Shown: in pieces, positions 34,896-42,772 of the stretch | How positions within the stretch are numbered: position 1 is the first letter of the stretch | Layout: every line of letters starts with the position of its first letter | Source: UBA2040 sp002384725 | GTDB taxonomy: Bacteria > Bacteroidota > Bacteroidia > Flavobacteriales_D > Crocinitomicaceae | Length of the DNA stretch: 64,000 nucleotides | Reading direction: 5' to 3' | NCBI GenBank assembly: GCA_963926475.1 | Contig: CAWUXE010000010.1 | Span: 7,922-71,921 of the forward strand | Translations under genes and position numbers: made by a program | The notes under the pieces: generated by a model | The model's database searches: none | Told to the model about the DNA's origin: nothing | The model's input: only the letters and a program-made list of their open reading frames with translations

Positions 34896-37800
34896 CTACT
34901 CAAACAATCCCACCAAATCACTCTTAGAAAGCGACTTCAAAACCGAATCATCCGTCCGCACCAAATCCTCGGCGAGTTCTCTTTTCGATTCTTGCAAAGT
35001 CATGATCTTATCTTCTATCGTATCGGGACAAATCAAACGAACAGCAACTACATTTTTCTTCTGTCCGATTCTATAACTTCTATCAATCGCTTGATTTTCA
35101 ACAGCTGGATTCCACCATGGATCGACGATGTACACATAATCTGCTTCTGTAAGATTCAAGCCTGTCCCTCCTGCTTTGAGACTGATTAAGAAAACGCGAA
35201 CCTCTTCATCATTCTGAAAACGGTGGACAATTTCTTCTCTCTTTTTCGATTTTCCAGTCAAATATTCATGCGAAATTTCTTCTTTGTCGAGTTCAATTCG
35301 AATCAAATCCAACATCGTAACAAATTGCGAAAAAACTAGGATTTTATGATGCTTGTGCTTGTTGCGGATTTCCTCTAAAAGCACAGTTATTTTTGCCGAT
35401 TCTGCTCCGTAGTCCACATCATCTGGCAAGATTTTCGGTGAATCACAAATCTGACGAAGTTTGGTCAAACCAGCCAAGAGCAACATACTTTTATTGATAT
35501 CAAACTCCGTTCTGTCTCTGCTTAAAAGCGAATCCCGAATCTCTGTTCGTTTCGAATCGTAAACGGCGCGCTGATCCTCGCCCATTTCACAATACAAGAC
35601 CATTTCTGTTTTTTCGGGCAACTCTTTTGCGACTTGTTTTTTCGTTCTGCGGAGTAAAAATGGATTGATTTTTTCTTGTAATTCTTTCGCTCGACCAAAA
35701 TCCTTGAACTTATCAATTGGCGTCGAATATTCATCACGGAAACGTTCTACTGAACCAAAAATTCCAGGAATGGCAAACGAGAACTGAGCAAATAAATCGA
35801 AGGTATTGTTCTCTATTGGTGTTCCTGTTAACACCACTCTGTTTCGGGCTTGCAACAATCGCGACGCTTTGTACCTAATGGATTGTGGGTTTTTTATTGC
35901 CTGCGACTCGTCCAAGAATATATAATCGAAAGGAAATTTCTTCAATTTATGTACATCAGACAGCAAAGTTCCGTAGGTCGTTAAAACAATATCATATTGC
36001 GGAAAATCATTCGTGTTTTTGGCTCTTGTTGGGCCATAATTCGTGAAAACTCGTAGAGTTGGAGCAAATTTCTCTATCTCTCTGGTCCAGTTGAACATCA
36101 AAGAAGTAGGAACAATTACCAAATGCGTTCTGTCCTTTCCTTTTTCTTTCAAAGAGAGAATAAAGGCAATAATCTGAATGGTTTTCCCGAGTCCCATGTC
36201 GTCGGCGAGGCATCCACCAAAATTGAATTCATCCAAGAAGTGCAGCCAATTCAAACCATCTTTTTGATAATCACGCAGCCTAGCATTTAAGCCTTTCGGC
36301 ACTTTTATCTTTTTGATGTTTTTGAAATTCTTGATTTGTTCTTTCAAATTTTCGATTTCGGTGAACACCTGATTATCAATCATTTCATCTTCGAAGAGCT
36401 CATTGATCACCGAATAATTTACTTTCGCGATTCGAATTTTATCTTCTACAACATCTCCTGAACGGAAATACGCACTGAATTTGGCGATCCATTCTTCTGG
36501 TAGTAACCCGTGCGAACCATCACCCAAAACGACATAATTACTTTGGTTCCGAATGGCTTTTTGGACTTCTTGCAAAGTCACCGGTTGATCTGCGAAATTC
36601 AATTTTATCGAGGTATCAAACCAATCCAAGCCACTGCTCACATTTATCGTTACCGACATTTTTGCTGGATTCCAATTGTTCTTTTTCAACTCACGGAAAC
36701 CCATTACTACCACTTCCTCATCGGCCCAAACGGAGAAAGCATCAGCGAACCAACCTTCGTTGTAAAATTTCTTTTTGTGGAGATAAAAATGATCGAAACC
36801 GCCCAGTTGATCTTCAAATTCTTCGCGCTGCCGAATCAACATACCGAGAAATTTGTCTTCCATTTTTTTATCCCTTGGAATCGAATACCACTCACCCACT
36901 TCGTCAACCCCCGAAAGTTGTTTTTGACATAGGACAGGCACCTCCATTTTTCCATATCGAATAGCAGGAGTGATGAGAATATAATTGTCTGATTCGGACA
37001 AATAAATCATCTTTTTGGGTCCTGTTGACTTAATAAAATTCGCAATTTGTTTCTTGCTCGCTTTTTTCTTGAAGGCATAATCGATTTGAACATCCTCTTC
37101 CAAAGGCGCTAAATATTCTCGGTGAAATTCTTCGTATTGTAAAATTGGAATCAATAAACGATGATTGTATTCTTTAAAAAAGGAATAGAGTTTGTATTTT
37201 TTTTCGCCTTCCAGAGCATACAATTCGCCTTCAATGTCAAAGAAAAACTGGAGTTTTAATTTCAAGGATTTGAACTCTATTTTTCTGTCGTTGTGATTCA
37301 GAAAAGGGATGATTTCATAGAATTCACCTTTTTGCTTGATATCCAGAGAAACATAGGCGCGACCATCAAAATGGATGTGGCGGCGTTGGATATTTTTGGC
37401 AGAAATGGAGTTGGAACCGTCCGCTTCGACTAAATAATAAGGCAATTTAAATGGGTTTTTTAGTACGCCTTTTAATGCTTTCAACTGAGATGGAATATCA
37501 TCATCGCGCTGATAAACTCCCTTAAAAAAGGCGACAGCACTGTAAAACTTCAATTCGCCCGAAGCATCCCTGCCTTGCATTTCCAGATTCGGATCTACCA
37601 TGTTCAAAGGGTTTTTCGGTTTGCCTGTTCCTGTCACTTTCGCATCGAAAATCTGCACATTCATTTCATGTCGATATACGTTTTCAGAGAAGACAATTCC
37701 GCGCAACGATTCTTTTTGCAATTGGATAATTTCCTTTTCATCAAAAACAGATTTCTTCGTTAAAAGAAAGCGATTCAAGTCAGATTTTCCTTTGTCATCT

Positions 37801-38336
37801 AGGCGCAACAATTCTTTTTTCTTCGATTTGACTTTCACCTGACCGAGATGAAAGTCCAAATCAAAAAACTCATCCAAATTTTGAATTTCCTTTAAACCAT
37901 ACTTTTCAGCAGTTGATTTAAAAGCAATTCTGCGTTTTTCAGAATAGAAAAAAGGGTGCAAAATAGTTCGGTCTAGGAAATTGTTCATCGCCATGGCTTG
38001 GTGAGTGCAAATCAAATCCTCGTCAATTTCGCAATCGCAGGTGAGGAATAAATTATTCTCTGCTTCGGCAAAAGACATGAACACGCGGTAGGTTTCATCG
38101 AAACTGTTGGCAATCAGAAAAACAATCGCGTTCACCGTTGCATCGTGCACTTGACAGGAACGAACGAAATTGAACTGGCGGGGATGCAGACCCGAATGAT
38201 AGGAAATATATTCTTCATCCAAATCAAGAATACTGAAATTTTCGATTATAGTGAAATCGGTCGGTATTCCATCATTTAAGATCGTTTCTTTTCTGACTTT
38301 ACTATTCCACCGATTTCCCATTATTCCATTTTTCAC
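34896..38336 (-). CDS. SNF2-family helicase with SWIM zinc finger
   Basis: 1146 aa superfamily-2 ATPase. An N-terminal SWIM zinc finger (CDC near 100 and CTH about a dozen residues later) is followed by a long unclassified region, then the SNF2 ATPase with GLADDMGLGKT-like LADDMGLGKTIQIIAF near 715-730, DESQAIKN near 812 and helicase C-terminal LISLKAGGTGLNLTEADYV, DPWWNPAVENQAIDRSYRIGQ near 1075. Such RapA/SNF2-like proteins remodel nucleic acid-protein complexes; the specific role in Bacteroidota is unknown. ATG 38321 (MGNRWNSK) is an alternative start. Confidence 0.88.
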   Translation of the reverse strand: MKNGIMGNRWNSKVRKETILNDGIPTDFTIIENFSILDLDEEYISYHSGLHPRQFNFVRSCQVHDATVNAIVFLIANSFDETYRVFMSFAEAENNLFLTCDCEIDEDLICTHQAMAMNNFLDRTILHPFFYSEKRRIAFKSTAEKYGLKEIQNLDEFFDLDFHLGQVKVKSKKKELLRLDDKGKSDLNRFLLTKKSVFDEKEIIQLQKESLRGIVFSENVYRHEMNVQIFDAKVTGTGKPKNPLNMVDPNLEMQGRDASGELKFYSAVAFFKGVYQRDDDIPSQLKALKGVLKNPFKLPYYLVEADGSNSISAKNIQRRHIHFDGRAYVSLDIKQKGEFYEIIPFLNHNDRKIEFKSLKLKLQFFFDIEGELYALEGEKKYKLYSFFKEYNHRLLIPILQYEEFHREYLAPLEEDVQIDYAFKKKASKKQIANFIKSTGPKKMIYLSESDNYILITPAIRYGKMEVPVLCQKQLSGVDEVGEWYSIPRDKKMEDKFLGMLIRQREEFEDQLGGFDHFYLHKKKFYNEGWFADAFSVWADEEVVVMGFRELKKNNWNPAKMSVTINVSSGLDWFDTSIKLNFADQPVTLQEVQKAIRNQSNYVVLGDGSHGLLPEEWIAKFSAYFRSGDVVEDKIRIAKVNYSVINELFEDEMIDNQVFTEIENLKEQIKNFKNIKKIKVPKGLNARLRDYQKDGLNWLHFLDEFNFGGCLADDMGLGKTIQIIAFILSLKEKGKDRTHLVIVPTSLMFNWTREIEKFAPTLRVFTNYGPTRAKNTNDFPQYDIVLTTYGTLLSDVHKLKKFPFDYIFLDESQAIKNPQSIRYKASRLLQARNRVVLTGTPIENNTFDLFAQFSFAIPGIFGSVERFRDEYSTPIDKFKDFGRAKELQEKINPFLLRRTKKQVAKELPEKTEMVLYCEMGEDQRAVYDSKRTEIRDSLLSRDRTEFDINKSMLLLAGLTKLRQICDSPKILPDDVDYGAESAKITVLLEEIRNKHKHHKILVFSQFVTMLDLIRIELDKEEISHEYLTGKSKKREEIVHRFQNDEEVRVFLISLKAGGTGLNLTEADYVYIVDPWWNPAVENQAIDRSYRIGQKKNVVAVRLICPDTIEDKIMTLQESKRELAEDLVRTDDSVLKSLSKSDLVGLFE

Positions 38337-38439
38337 CGCACAAAATGGTGCGACCTACAAAGGTGGGGATTTTTAGAGAAATGGCTTTTACTGTTCCGAA
38401 TAGTTTTATATTTACTTGAAACAATGTCATACGCCTAAT

Positions 38440-38830
38440 ATGAAATCTGCAATTCTTACTACTCTCGTTTTCATTACAATCGCTTGTCAAACCATACTGT
38501 CCGATCAATGGGTCGACCAAAAATATACTTACGACAGCGTTTTAAGTGTGCAATGCGGTTCATCGACCAACTTTCTAAGGGATACAGAAAATCATTTGAT
38601 GGATATTTATCTTCCAAAATCCGACTAAAAGCTCGTTTACCATTCGACAGTTGACATTCGACAAAGCAGAATTCACCTTGTTTGATTCTCAAGGTCAGAC
38701 GATACAATCAGGTGTCTTAAAAAAAGGGGGCAATTTGATAACCGTTTCAGGACAAACCCATCCAGGTTTTTATTTCATCCGAATTGGGTCGAATCAAGCT
38801 AATACGACCAAAAGAATTCTAATTCAATAA
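38440..38830 (+). pseudogene. remnant of a T9SS-secreted esterase with its catalytic middle deleted
   Basis: ATG 38440 gives MKSAILTTLVFITIACQ, a signal sequence with a lipobox-like end, then YTYDSVLSVQCGSSTNFL and HLMDIYLPKSD, which look like the first 60 residues of secreted carboxylesterases (family text ...MDIY.P...), before TAA at 38626-38628. In another frame (FQNPTKSSFTI from about 38607) a complete T9SS type A sorting domain follows, including AEFTLFDSQGQTIQSG and GFYFIRIGS...RILIQ to TAA 38828-38830. About 300 residues that should carry the Ser-Asp-His triad are missing, so this is a deletion scar. Confidence 0.6.
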
Positions 38831-38844
38831 GGCCAACGAAACGG

Positions 38845-38876
38845 TTGCACTAATTCACATCAATTCCCTATCTTTG
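38845..38876 (+). promoter_or_regulatory. lysS promoter
   Basis: TTG at 38845-38847 and TATCTTTG at 38869-38876 are 21 bases apart, close to consensus; ATG is 26 bases after the -7 element. Confidence 0.6.
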
Positions 38877-38901
38877 CGCTCTGATTTTAAATAACGTAAC
38901 T

Positions 38902-40605
38902 ATGGAATTGTCCAGTTTAGAAGTCCAAAGAAGAGAGTCGCTCGACAAATTGCGCGAACTCGGTATTGATCCTTATCCAGCAGCGTTGTATGACGTAACT
39001 AATTACGCAGCGGAGATAAAGTCAAACTTTGAGGAAGGTAAACAGGTGACGATTGCCGGCAGAATGATGTCGCAACGAATCATGGGGAAAGCTTCTTTTG
39101 CTGAAATTCAAGATTCATCTGGAAGAATTCAGGTGTACATTAATCGGGATGAAATTTGTCCGGGTGAAGATAAAACGATGTACAATGACGTTTTCAAAAA
39201 GCTTTTGGATCTTGGCGATTTCATCGGGATCAAAGGGAAAGTATTCAAAACACAAGTTGGTGAAACATCCGTTCACGTAGAAGAATTCACTTTGTTGAGC
39301 AAAGCACTGAAACCACTTCCGATGGCCAAAACAGATGCCGATGGAAAAGTACACGATGCTTTTACGGATCCAGAATTGCGTTACCGTCAGCGTTATGTTG
39401 ATATGGTCGTGAATCCACAAGTTCGTGAAGTATTCATTAAGCGTACGAAATTGTTTTCGGCGATGCGTAATTTTTTCAACGAAGCTGGATATATGGAGGT
39501 GGAAACACCAATTTTGCAATCCATCCCCGGCGGCGCCGCAGCGCGACCATTTATGACCCATCACAATGCTTTGGATATTCCTTTGTATTTGCGAATTGCG
39601 AACGAAATGTATTTAAAAAGACTGATCGTTGGTGGATTTGATGGTGTGTATGAATTCTCGAAAAACTTCCGAAACGAAGGAATGGACAGAACGCATAATC
39701 CAGAATTTACGGCAATGGAAATCTACGTTTCGTACAAGGATTATAATTGGATGATGGAATTCACGGAGAAACTTTTAGAGCATTGTGCAATGGCAGTGAA
39801 TGGAACGACGGAATCTACTTTTGGCGAAAACAAAATTAACTTCAAAGCTCCTTACAAACGCGTTACGATGCGTCAATCGATAATTGATTTTACTGGATTC
39901 GACATCAAAGATAAATCGGAAGATGAGTTGCGGATTGCGGCTCGCGGAATGAATATCCAAGTGGATGAAACGATGGGAGTTGGGAAATTAATCGATGAAA
40001 TCTTCGGTGAAAAATGCGAAGGAAATTACATTCAACCGACTTTCATTACCGATTATCCGAAAGAAATGTCGCCTTTGTGCAAGCAACATAGAGATGATCC
40101 AAGTTTAACGGAACGTTTCGAATTGATGGTGTGTGGTAAAGAAATTGCGAATGCCTATTCGGAATTGAACGACCCTATTGACCAACGTGAGCGTTTTGAA
40201 GATCAAGTAAAATTGGCCGAAAAAGGCGACGACGAAGCAACGGGATTAATCGATCAAGATTTCTTACGTTCCTTAGAATACGGAATGCCTCCAACTTCAG
40301 GTTTGGGAATCGGAATGGACCGTTTGATTATGTTTTTAACGAACAATCCTGCGATACAAGAAGTATTGTTTTTCCCTCAAATGAGACCAGAAGTTTTTGC
40401 AGCGAAGAAAGGTCCAGAATTGACGGAGAACGAAAAAGTGATTTTTGACATTCTTTCGAAAGAGGGAAAAATGGATTTGAACGGCTTGAAAGATCAAGTT
40501 GGTCTTAGCGGAAAACAATGGGACGCAGCCATGAAAGGGTTGGCGAAACATGGTTTGACTAAGGTTGAGAAGACGGAGGAAGGTTTGTTTGTAATGCCTG
40601 CGTAA
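38902..40605 (+). CDS. lysS: lysyl-tRNA synthetase, class II
   Basis: 567 aa. OB-fold anticodon domain (residues about 50-140, GRMMSQRIMGKASFAEIQD) precedes the class II core with PGGAAARPFMTHHNALD, NFRNEGMDRTHNPEFT near 255-270 and motif 3 GLGIGMDRLIMF near 472-483. About 65 residues beyond the usual end (from LTENEKVIFDIL) look like a small winged-helix domain, an extension found in other Bacteroidota LysRS; its role is unknown. Own promoter. Confidence 0.95.
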   Translation: MELSSLEVQRRESLDKLRELGIDPYPAALYDVTNYAAEIKSNFEEGKQVTIAGRMMSQRIMGKASFAEIQDSSGRIQVYINRDEICPGEDKTMYNDVFKKLLDLGDFIGIKGKVFKTQVGETSVHVEEFTLLSKALKPLPMAKTDADGKVHDAFTDPELRYRQRYVDMVVNPQVREVFIKRTKLFSAMRNFFNEAGYMEVETPILQSIPGGAAARPFMTHHNALDIPLYLRIANEMYLKRLIVGGFDGVYEFSKNFRNEGMDRTHNPEFTAMEIYVSYKDYNWMMEFTEKLLEHCAMAVNGTTESTFGENKINFKAPYKRVTMRQSIIDFTGFDIKDKSEDELRIAARGMNIQVDETMGVGKLIDEIFGEKCEGNYIQPTFITDYPKEMSPLCKQHRDDPSLTERFELMVCGKEIANAYSELNDPIDQRERFEDQVKLAEKGDDEATGLIDQDFLRSLEYGMPPTSGLGIGMDRLIMFLTNNPAIQEVLFFPQMRPEVFAAKKGPELTENEKVIFDILSKEGKMDLNGLKDQVGLSGKQWDAAMKGLAKHGLTKVEKTEEGLFVMPA

Positions 40606-40610
40606 TTTTT

Positions 40611-40690
40611 AAACATGAAGGAATGAAGAGATTTAGGTCAATTGAAAATTTCTTCCTTGACCCTCTTAAAGCCTTAATTTCTTAATGTTT
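40611..40690. repeat. imperfect inverted repeat after lysS
   Basis: Bases 40611-40641 (AAACATGAAGGAATGAAG...) and the complement of 40657-40690 (AAACATTAAGAAATTAAGG...) are similar over about 30 bases, forming an imperfect hairpin with a 15-base loop. It may end the lysS transcript or be a dispersed repeat; it stops 12 bases before the DUF5655-like remnant. Confidence 0.5.
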
Positions 40691-40702
40691 CAATGGTACC
40701 AC

Positions 40703-41101
40703 ATGTAGACCTGTCCCAAATGTAATGGCAAGGTCAACAATCAGTCGCACATGTGCACGACGAAGACGATTGATGATTTGTTTGAGAAACGAGCGGACAA
40801 TGTTGTTTTAGCTTTTGAGTCCGTTTTGAAGGTGACGATGGATTGGGAACCTCAGTCGATTGGTGCTTCTGTAAACACAGTAATTTTCACGAATAAAAAG
40901 GCTTAGTTGATCGTTCGACCGATGACAAAGGAATTGGATTTGAAATTCTACTATTCTGAGCCTTTGAATAGTGGTTTGATTTTTAAGATTGTGCCTTATG
41001 GAAAGCAATTTGGGCATCATATTCGGTTAACAAATGGCGAACAAATGACAAATGAGCTGATTGATTTGATTAGAAAAGGGTTTAAGCATGGACTAAAATA
41101 G
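40703..41101 (+). pseudogene. DUF5655-like gene with two TGG-to-TAG stops
   Basis: A single frame from ATG 40703 to TAG 41099-41101 is interrupted by TAG at 40706-40708 and at 40904-40906. Around the first it reads M-stop-TCPKCNGKVNNQSHMC, a zinc ribbon that in family members begins MW.CPKC; around the second FTNKKA-stop-LIVRPMTKEL, where a Trp or aromatic residue is expected. The body (TIDDLFEK, SIGASVNTVIFTNKKA, LDLKFYYSE, HHIRL) fits the DUF5655 domain. Both stops are explained by single G-to-A changes in TGG, and no other damage is visible. A shorter product from TTG 40907 is conceivable. Confidence 0.68.
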
Positions 41102-41210
41102 ATCTTGGGTTTCGAAGCGAATCCCTTTGTTTTCAGCGCATACTAGACAATTCGTTTAGTCCATTAATAGTTAAATTTCTAAAAAATAAGAAGTTTTCAA
41201 CAATTTTGTT

Positions 41211-41218
41211 TATATTTG
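41211..41218 (+). promoter_or_regulatory. -7 element of the cold-shock gene
   Basis: TATATTTG, 26 bases before ATG 41244. The leader is too short to hold a long cold-responsive structure like that of E. coli cspA. Confidence 0.55.
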
Positions 41219-41243
41219 CTGCTTAATTATTTAATATAATACA

Positions 41244-41435
41244 ATGAATAAAGGCACAGTAAAGTTCTTTAATGAAACAAAAGGATTTGGTTTCATTACA
41301 GAAGAAGGCGCAGACAAAGATCACTTTGTACACGTTTCAGGATTAATCGACGAAGTACGCGAAGGTGATACAGTTGAATTCGAATTAGAAGAAGGTAAAA
41401 AAGGCTTGAACGCTGTTAAGGTGAAAGTCGTATAA
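41244..41435 (+). CDS. cold-shock domain protein
   Basis: 63 aa CspA-family OB-fold RNA chaperone. RNP1 KGFGFITEE (residues about 13-21) and RNP2 HFVHVSGL (about 27-34) are present. Binds single-stranded RNA/DNA; probably aids translation or growth transition. Single gene bounded by a -7 element and a terminator at 41460-41490. Confidence 0.94.
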   Translation: MNKGTVKFFNETKGFGFITEEGADKDHFVHVSGLIDEVREGDTVEFELEEGKKGLNAVKVKVV

Positions 41436-41459
41436 AAATATTTTTTTAATTTTTGAAAG

Positions 41460-41490
41460 CCCGTTTTGGTTCAACCAAAATGGGTTTTTT
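41460..41490 (+). terminator. terminator of the cold-shock gene
   Basis: CCCGTTTTGG pairs with CCAAAATGGG around a TTCAA loop (one G-T pair), followed by six T. Confidence 0.85.
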
Positions 41491-41540
41491 CATTTTAACC
41501 GATTTTAGCAACAAAAACTTATTCAAATTGTTAAACTGAC

Positions 41541-42317
41541 ATGTTGCATTTTACCACGTACTTAAATAATCCAGAAAACGAATGGGTAACCTTCGTGCAT
41601 GGCGCCGGCGGCAGCAGTGCCATTTGGCACAAACAAATACGGCAATTTCAAAAAGATTTCAATATACTACTCATTGATTTACGCGGTCATGGACAATCAA
41701 AAACTCCTTTATCCAGCCGATTAAAGCGGTATACTTTCACACAAATAAGTGACGAAATAATTGACGTTTTAGACCATTTAAAAATTAAGGCAAGCCATTT
41801 CATCGGCATCTCTTTGGGAACCATACTCATTCGCGAAATTTACGAGCGTTACCCTGATAGAGTAACTAGTCTGACAATGGGCGGAGCCGTTATGAAATTC
41901 AATGTTAGAGGACAAATATTAATGAGAGTCGGAAACCTTTTCAAGTCCGTGATTCCGTATTTGGCTCTCTATAAATTGTTCGCAATCATAATAATGCCAA
42001 AGAAAAAGCATCGTGAGTCGCGCCATCTATTTATCAATGAAGCGCGAAAGCTCTATCAAAAAGAATTTAAAAGGTGGTTTACTTTGGTCTCCCAGGTAAA
42101 TCCACTGTTAAAATTCTTTCGATTTAATGAAGCTAAAGTACCAACGCTGTATGTCATGGGTTCGGAAGATCATATGTTCTTACCGTCTATTTCTAAATTA
42201 GTTCTGGATCATACAACCGCGGAGTTATCCATTATCTCAAACTGCGGACATGTAGTAAATGTTGAATCTCCCACGATTTTCAACAATACAGTAATACGAT
42301 TTTTAAAGCTGACATAG
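41541..42317 (+). CDS. alpha/beta hydrolase
   Basis: 258 aa. Oxyanion region FVHGAGGSSAIW (about 18-29), DLRGHGQSK (48-56), nucleophile elbow GISLGT with Ser96, acidic residue in MGSEDHMF near 212 and catalytic His in NCGHVVNVE near 236. No signal peptide. Substrate unknown; the fold covers esterases, lipases and many C-C hydrolases. Between the cold-shock gene and an OmpA-family remnant on the other strand. Confidence 0.85.
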   Translation: MLHFTTYLNNPENEWVTFVHGAGGSSAIWHKQIRQFQKDFNILLIDLRGHGQSKTPLSSRLKRYTFTQISDEIIDVLDHLKIKASHFIGISLGTILIREIYERYPDRVTSLTMGGAVMKFNVRGQILMRVGNLFKSVIPYLALYKLFAIIIMPKKKHRESRHLFINEARKLYQKEFKRWFTLVSQVNPLLKFFRFNEAKVPTLYVMGSEDHMFLPSISKLVLDHTTAELSIISNCGHVVNVESPTIFNNTVIRFLKLT

Positions 42318-42350
42318 AAAACGACCTCCACAATTGGAAGTCGTTTTATT
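42318..42350. terminator. bidirectional hairpin after the alpha/beta hydrolase
   Basis: AAAACGACCTCC (42318-42329) and GGAAGTCGTTTT (42336-42347) form a 12-bp stem with a six-base loop; the one imperfect pair is G-U on the minus strand and C-A on the plus strand. T or A runs flank both ends. Confidence 0.65.
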
Positions 42351-42684
42351 AACTCTATTTTTGCATCTGGACGAATATCGTATTTATCGAAATCGAAATT
42401 AATGGAGTTAATTAAAACTATCTCTGTTAGCTCTTTCACCTCTTTGTCTAAAGTTAACATTCCATGTAAACGTACTAACCAAGGGTCGGGAACTTTGCCA
42501 TAAAAGGACCCCTCTCTTGGAAAAAATCCTTCTTTAAACAATTCTATTGTAATATCGATACTATCAGCGATCACGTTCCAAAACTGATTTTAAGGCATCA
42601 CCAGTCTCGGGTGTTTCCATAACTATGAATATCTCGTCAGTAAAATTATCGGTTATACTTATTTGAACACCATCAACCTACCAA
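42346..42684 (-). pseudogene. remnant of an OmpA-family outer membrane protein
   Basis: Minus strand, two frames. The first (after a TAG near 42685) reads VDGVQISITDNFTDEIFIV and METPETGDALKSVLERDR then stops; the second continues IADSIDITIELFKEGFFP ... VPDPWLVRLHG, DKEVKELTEIVLINSINFDF and DKYDIRPDAKIEL, where FDFDKYDIRPDA is the beginning of an OmpA peptidoglycan-binding domain. Both parts fit one protein type of Bacteroidota (beta-sandwich then OmpA) broken by a frameshift. The rest of the OmpA domain (about 90 residues) is missing; the end merges into the hairpin at 42318-42350. Confidence 0.6.
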
Positions 42685-42772
42685 GAAAATTCACAATTTC
42701 CACGGTTCTTACCTCTTGTTTTTTTATTACTCTAAAAGTTTTTTATAAAATCTACGTTGTAACTTCGTGGTG

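Noticed and set aside
35522..35737. Small minus-strand ORF within the SNF2 gene
   Set aside because: Alternative frame of the helicase; basic low-complexity text typical of shadows.
40703..41101. TAG recoded as tryptophan throughout the genome
   Set aside because: TAG is used as the terminal stop of intact genes here (for example mraY and rfaE2), so general reassignment is not supported.
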